From Acidobacteriaceae bacterium (lineage in GTDB: Bacteria > Acidobacteriota > Terriglobia > Terriglobales > Acidobacteriaceae), in the NCBI GenBank assembly GCA_030040115.1, contig JASHUH010000111.1, forward strand, positions 1-10,191: 10,191 bases of DNA, read 5' to 3'. The notes beneath the pieces were generated by a model. That model was not told where the DNA came from. It did no database searches and saw nothing but the letters and a program-made list of their open reading frames with translations. The translations under genes were made by a program, and so were the position numbers. Shown here in pieces: positions 6,968-10,191 of the stretch; the stretch's first letter is position 1; every line of letters starts with the position of its first letter.

Positions 6968-7855
6968 CTAGTGCGGGTGCTGGTGCGGAGGCCACTCCAG
7001 GCTGGTCGTCGGAGCCATCCAGGTTTCACCCGGGGCAACATTGCCGGTGGCCGCCCATTCCGTTCCCCGCGCCAGTAAATCCATGAATCCGGGTTGCGAC
7101 ATGGCCAAAAGATCATGCCCGAGAACGGTAACCATCACGCGCCCGCTCCCGAAGGGAACAGTCCACACCACGGGCTCCATTTTTCCGGTGCCACCTGGAT
7201 TGTGGGGATCGTCGTAGGCAGTTGCCAGCACCGTGGCGTTGGGCTTCAAGTCGATCTTGTGATAGAGCTCGTCGTTGGCGACAAAGGTGGGAGGCAGGTC
7301 GCGATTGATCGGACTGTCATGCTCGTCCCACTGCACGGTGAAGACATGGCGACGCGCGTGGCCAATATTGTTGATGTCCCAGGTCATGCCTACCATATCG
7401 ATGAAGTCTTGCCATGGTTGTCCCTCCAGGCGCCGGGGCTCGGTAGGCGTTCCACCCGCCTGACCAAAGAAAGGGCCATAAAGAACTCCATGGATCGCCA
7501 CCATTCCTTTACCTGACCGGACAAAATCGGCCACAGCTTTTTCTGTTTCGTCGCCCCAGCGCGGACCATAGTAATAATCGACTAACACATCATAGTTAGC
7601 TAGCGTTGCCGACGTAATTCCAGATACTTCTTCCTCCAGTTTGGCGTCGAAACGACCGGTGTTATTGAGGACGCCCTGCATAAAGGGGGCCGTCCCCTCC
7701 CAGGGGTGTGACCAATCCGAGCTCCCCGTGAGTATAAGGACACGGATTTTCTGGCCACCTGTCCTCGGAGAAGGGGATGCGGTCTGAGCAGAGATGGGCG
7801 CAGTCGCCACCATCCCGAAAAGGAAACAACAGCTGGCCACGACTTTCACAAACAT
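6968..7855 (-). CDS. Sec-exported ThuA-domain protein (second ThuA paralogue)
   Basis: A 295-residue protein with a Sec signal peptide (MFVKVVASCCFLFGMVATAPISAQ, cleavage near residue 23). The ThuA-like domain starts at KIRVLILTG (36-44) and continues through GKGMVAIHG (115-123), the conserved NDELYHKI (194-201), EPVVWTVPFGSGRVMVTVLGHD (227-248) and a final helix. ThuA-fold proteins are associated with keto-disaccharide metabolism. It is only distantly similar to the Tat-exported ThuA protein at 4450-5454, so the pair are not recent duplicates. The frame is open up to 7909, but ATG at 7855 begins a normal signal peptide and follows GAGGTGA with a 4-nt spacer, so I use that. The protein ends in a small His-rich tail (PPHQHPH) that might bind metal. 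It is the first gene of the minus-strand set with the ABM and SDR genes. Confidence 0.85.
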   Translation of the reverse strand: MFVKVVASCCFLFGMVATAPISAQTASPSPRTGGQKIRVLILTGSSDWSHPWEGTAPFMQGVLNNTGRFDAKLEEEVSGITSATLANYDVLVDYYYGPRWGDETEKAVADFVRSGKGMVAIHGVLYGPFFGQAGGTPTEPRRLEGQPWQDFIDMVGMTWDINNIGHARRHVFTVQWDEHDSPINRDLPPTFVANDELYHKIDLKPNATVLATAYDDPHNPGGTGKMEPVVWTVPFGSGRVMVTVLGHDLLAMSQPGFMDLLARGTEWAATGNVAPGETWMAPTTSLEWPPHQHPH

Positions 7856-7980
7856 CACTTCACCTCTCTTCCTTTCCAGGTCTAATTCCCAGACAAATCG
7901 AGTGTTCAATATCCCAGATTCTCGGCTTGACGGGCATTCGCTTGCGAGAGATCTTGAGCTGACTGGATCTCCTGAGCGGA

Positions 7981-7993
7981 CAGTATAATACTG
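7981..7993. promoter_or_regulatory. 13-bp palindrome overlapping a TATAAT box
   Basis: CAGTAT-A-ATACTG is a perfect dyad with one central base, and it contains a consensus TATAAT (7984-7989) on the plus strand; the minus strand reads TATTAT/TATACT at the same place. A -35-like CTGACT (7959-7964) is 19 bp upstream on the plus strand; none is clear on the minus strand. It is 126 bp upstream of the ThuA gene start. A protein binding here would block a promoter on either strand. Confidence 0.35.
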
Positions 7994-8459
7994 GAATTGG
8001 GAGCTTGAGAAATTAGTTCATACAGGAACTCGAAGGCCGGGCTGTTCGTTTACCCGTTTGAGACCCCTGGTTGGAAAGCGGAACGCCGGGCACGTTGATG
8101 GGGTCTGTTTGCCGCGGCGAGCTGGCATGGTCCGCTTAATCGCTATGGCCCGGGCCGGCAGCCCTCCGTTCTCTCCGATTCCATTCGGTCAGCAAAGCGG
8201 CATTGAGGATCGGGAAGACGCCTGGCGGCGGTTATCGGCGAAGAGTGTTCGGTGGAACCGACTCACGATCTGTGCAACGGCGCTGAGCGGCATCCTCCAC
8301 CTTGCGTTCGCCTCCCTTCGGGAGAATGATAATTTGCGAGCTAAGATGATTGCTTTTGTGGTTGAAAAGCCGATTAAACACCGTCGCCACAGGCGGTCAA
8401 TGTCATTACCTCGTTCGAACTTCGATAGGAGGCAGTTGCGGATACACGTGGCGCCAAAT

Positions 8460-8487
8460 ATGATAGTCCTATCATCACTCTGAGTGA
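8460..8487. promoter_or_regulatory. Two adjoining palindromes (candidate operator)
   Basis: ATGATAG-TC-CTATCAT (8460-8475) is a perfect 7-bp dyad, and it runs directly into TCACTC-T-GAGTGA (8475-8487), a perfect 6-bp dyad sharing one base. About 50 bp downstream is the promoter-like pair at 8536-8565. Adjacent dyads of this size are typical of regulator binding sites, but no regulator gene is present in the window. Confidence 0.4.
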
Positions 8488-8535
8488 GTCATACTCCCGG
8501 GACCATTCAGTACCCAATTGGCCGGGGAAGATCGC

Positions 8536-8565
8536 TTGCTATTCCACCAGCGTTGGAAATATAGT
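8536..8565 (+). promoter_or_regulatory. Promoter-like hexamer pair
   Basis: TTGCTA (8536-8541) and TATAGT (8560-8565) are separated by 18 bp on the plus strand. If active it would transcribe about 400 nt of non-coding sequence before the zinc dehydrogenase at 8975, including the hairpin at 8871-8934. No other plausible plus-strand promoter was found nearer to that gene. Confidence 0.35.
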
Positions 8566-8870
8566 AACTTAGGTTGCTTGCCGAAAATAATTCAAATGGG
8601 AACATGGAGGCGCCGGAAAAGGCGGCGTGGCGGCGCGAGCATTTCTTGCGAGGTGCGATCGAAGTACAGGAGAGAAATGGTTCGCGGCCATAGAGGGTAG
8701 GCATCGCTCGGATCGAAGGGTAGAGAAGCGTTGGAAACGATTTTGTATCAAAGGCCTGTCCCCGCCCCAATACGGCCGGCGCGCGCCATAGCGACGGCCA
8801 TGGGAATTATTGACGCCACTTTGCGCCATATCGGGCGCGACCTTAAGAACTGCGCTCATCCAATGCACTC

Positions 8871-8934
8871 TCGGCTTGGCAAAGCTTCAGACGGAGTAAC
8901 GCTTCAGTCTTTCGTGGAATGTTTGTCAAGCCGA
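8871..8934 (+). promoter_or_regulatory. 13-bp inverted repeat upstream of the zinc dehydrogenase
   Basis: TCGGCTTGGCAAA (8871-8883) pairs with TTTGTCAAGCCGA (8922-8934) over 13 positions with a single G-T mismatch, which would be a G-U wobble in RNA. The 38-nt interior can form a further short AGAC/GTCT stem. The element ends 40 nt before the ATG at 8975. It could be a leader hairpin or two half-sites for a DNA-binding regulator. A 10-bp copy of one half-site (TCGGCTTGAC) occurs at 7922-7931 ahead of the divergent ThuA gene. Confidence 0.45.
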
Positions 8935-8974
8935 TCGCGCGCAAAGATCAAGAAGCTATGCCAAGGACGGCCTG

Positions 8975-10012
8975 ATGAAAGCACTTGTCAAATATGCCAG
9001 CGGCGACGGCAATGTCGATATCCGTGAAGTTGAAGAGCCGAAATGCTCCGATTCCCAGGTAAAGCTGGAAATTGCATTCTGCGGGATATGCGGCACCGAC
9101 CTGCATGTCCTCCACGATACGTTTCGCAATTATCCCCCGGTCATTCTGGGGCACGAATTTTCCGGAACGGTGGTGGAGGTGGGCCGGAATGTGAGCAGAA
9201 CTGTTTCTATCGGTGAACGGGTTGCGGGCTTGGGCGCGACCGCCGTCACGTGCGGCGTCTGCGCTTACTGTCGCTCAGGCTATTTCATATTTTGCCCGAA
9301 GCGCCGCGGCATGGGTCATGGAGTCGATGGGGGATTTACACGCTATGTCGTGATGCGTGCCGATCAACTGTATCGAATTCCCCAACATGTTACGTTAGAG
9401 GAAGCAGCGATAAGCGAGCCCTTCGCGGCCGTGGTTCAAGCGGTTACGGAGTTTTCGCGGGTTCGAATTGGCGACACAGCTTTGATTTCCGGACCCGGGC
9501 CGATGGGTTTGTTATGTCTGAAGTTATTGGTGGCTGAGGGGGTAAAAGCGATCGTAGCCGGCGCGGCAGGCGACAGTCATCGCTTGAACGCTGCGCTTCA
9601 ATTCGGCGCGTCAGCGGTGATTAATGTCGGCCAGCAAGACCTCCAGGAGGCAGTGCGAGACTTGACTCGGGGAGCAAATGTTGATGTCGCATTTGAGTGC
9701 GCCGGCCATCCTGATTCCGTGCGCGGGTGCATCAATTCCCTTCGACCTATGGGCCAGTACATACAGGTGGCGATCTGCGGACAAGATATTCAATTTCCAA
9801 TCGATGAAATTTTCTATAAGCAACTTACGATGTGCGGTTCAGTTTGTTATACGGCGCACACCTGGGAACGGATGATGAAGATTTTCGCCGAAGGCCGAGT
9901 TCGGCTAACCGATCTTATCTCTGACACGCTTCCGTTGTCCGAGTGGCGCACGGCTTTTGATCTGTGCAGTAAAAGAAAGGCTCTCAAGGTATTGATGTAT
10001 CCGGAGATATGA
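8975..10012 (+). CDS. Zinc-dependent medium-chain dehydrogenase, sorbitol/threonine dehydrogenase-like
   Basis: A 345-residue cytoplasmic NAD(P)-dependent alcohol or polyol dehydrogenase of the MDR superfamily, full length. Catalytic zinc ligands are visible as C39 (CGICGTDLH), H60-E61 (GHEFSG) and E148 (SEPFA). The structural zinc lobe is complete with C93, C96, C99 and C107. The nucleotide-binding turn is SGPGPMG (172-178). This ligand set (Cys, His, Glu, with Glu in SEP) matches the sorbitol dehydrogenase / threonine dehydrogenase branch; the exact polyol is not predictable. The start ATG follows AAGGA with a 7-nt spacer. It stands alone on the plus strand, divergent from the ThuA-ABM-SDR set, with a 13-bp inverted repeat just upstream. 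The right neighbour is a convergent ISL3 transposase end, with no clear terminator between them. Confidence 0.92.
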   Translation: MKALVKYASGDGNVDIREVEEPKCSDSQVKLEIAFCGICGTDLHVLHDTFRNYPPVILGHEFSGTVVEVGRNVSRTVSIGERVAGLGATAVTCGVCAYCRSGYFIFCPKRRGMGHGVDGGFTRYVVMRADQLYRIPQHVTLEEAAISEPFAAVVQAVTEFSRVRIGDTALISGPGPMGLLCLKLLVAEGVKAIVAGAAGDSHRLNAALQFGASAVINVGQQDLQEAVRDLTRGANVDVAFECAGHPDSVRGCINSLRPMGQYIQVAICGQDIQFPIDEIFYKQLTMCGSVCYTAHTWERMMKIFAEGRVRLTDLISDTLPLSEWRTAFDLCSKRKALKVLMYPEI

Positions 10013-10071
10013 GGGATTAAAGGCCGTTAGTACAGTGCGACGGGGGTTCATAACGCAGGGGGCGCTTCCGG

Positions 10072-10191
10072 CTATTTAGTGGGTAGCGGCGCCAAGTCGA
10101 GGCCGCCGCAGTGGAAGTAAATGGCGTGCATGAAGTTCTGTTTGTTGCGGAAGCCGCGCGCGGTGTACTTGACCCATTGGATCTTGGCGTT
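10072..10191 (-). CDS. C-terminal fragment of an ISL3-family transposase
   Basis: On the minus strand the frame is open from the window edge to TAG at 10072-10074 and encodes the last 39 residues of a protein continuing to the right. The sequence reads NAKIQWVKYTARGFRNKQNF and then a short segment ending FHCGGLDLAPLPTK. The 'K-x-T-A-R-G-F-R-N-x-x-N-F' stretch followed by FHCGGLDL is the characteristic end of ISL3-family DDE transposases. Whether the element is intact cannot be seen. The end of the insertion sequence should lie between this stop and the zinc dehydrogenase stop at 10012; GGCCGTTAGTACAGTG at 10022-10037 is a possible terminal inverted repeat, but the matching end is outside the window. 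Confidence 0.75.
   Translation of the reverse strand, partial: NAKIQWVKYTARGFRNKQNFMHAIYFHCGGLDLAPLPTK

Larger units (their letters stand above)
7856..8974. other. 1.1-kb divergent intergenic region without a convincing gene
   Basis: This gap lies between the minus-strand ThuA gene and the plus-strand zinc dehydrogenase. Several frames of 60-140 codons are open (the longest 8058-8483, plus), but none shows a recognisable family, a good ribosome site or sensible composition: they are Arg/Pro/Ser-rich in the way chance frames are. What I do see are dyad elements at 7981-7993, 8460-8487 and 8871-8934 and a promoter-like pair at 8536-8565, listed separately. The region may be decayed coding sequence or a regulatory or non-coding RNA region; I cannot tell which. 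Confidence 0.55.

Noticed and set aside
7856..7909. 18-residue N-terminal extension of the second ThuA protein
   Set aside because: It would bury the signal peptide; ATG 7855 has a good GAGGTGA site and begins a standard Sec signal.
8058..8483. 141-codon open frame on the plus strand in the large intergenic region
   Set aside because: No recognisable motif, no proper ribosome site, Arg/Ser-rich chance composition, and its 3' end runs into the palindromes at 8460-8487.
8507..8868. Two overlapping minus-strand frames (87 and 99 codons)
   Set aside because: They are in different frames over the same DNA, neither has a family signature, and both look like non-coding sequence free of stops by chance.
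8731..9027. 98-codon plus-strand frame reaching into the zinc dehydrogenase
   Set aside because: It overlaps the well-supported start at 8975 in another frame and spans the inverted repeat; no recognisable protein.

Overview
The window reads as a stretch of chromosome from an Acidobacteriota-like bacterium (Solibacter/Bryobacter type). The main reason is the overlapping pair at 1923-4318: a two-haem cytochrome c with a characteristic C-terminal domain, followed by a PQQ-type beta-propeller dehydrogenase. That pairing and wording of motifs are typical of acidobacterial genomes as I remember them; I could not run a search. No tRNA, rRNA or CRISPR array is visible.

Layout. (a) 1-180: the C-terminal end of a sugar-binding (LacI/periplasmic-binding-protein type) protein, with almost every codon ending in G or C, unlike the rest of the window. 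(b) 315-1352, minus: a secreted protein of unknown function. (c) 1353-1922: a 570-bp regulatory gap with a strong sigma70-type promoter, a structured leader with a possible 20-codon leader ORF, and a Shine-Dalgarno site that selects a TTG start. (d) 1923-5454, plus: exported cytochrome c, exported quinoprotein dehydrogenase (ATGA overlap), then a Tat-exported ThuA-domain protein. (e) 5455-5576: a nested hairpin between convergent transcription units. (f) 7855-5577, minus: Sec-exported ThuA-domain protein, small antibiotic-biosynthesis-monooxygenase (ABM) fold protein, and a glucose-1-dehydrogenase-like SDR, probably one operon. (g) 7856-8974: 1.1 kb without a convincing gene but with several dyad-symmetric elements. 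(h) 8975-10012, plus: a zinc-dependent polyol/alcohol dehydrogenase. (i) 10072-10191, minus: the C-terminal end of an ISL3-family transposase running off the window.

How the genes may work together (inference). Three redox enzymes that resemble sugar or polyol dehydrogenases, a cytochrome c electron acceptor, two exported ThuA-fold proteins (ThuA is linked to metabolism of trehalose and its 3-keto derivative) and a remnant of a sugar-binding protein suggest a carbohydrate-oxidation locus. The quinoprotein and cytochrome would act in the periplasm with both ThuA proteins; the SDR, ABM protein and zinc dehydrogenase would act in the cytoplasm. The substrate cannot be read from the sequence. The compositional break on the left and the transposase on the right fit an accessory region.
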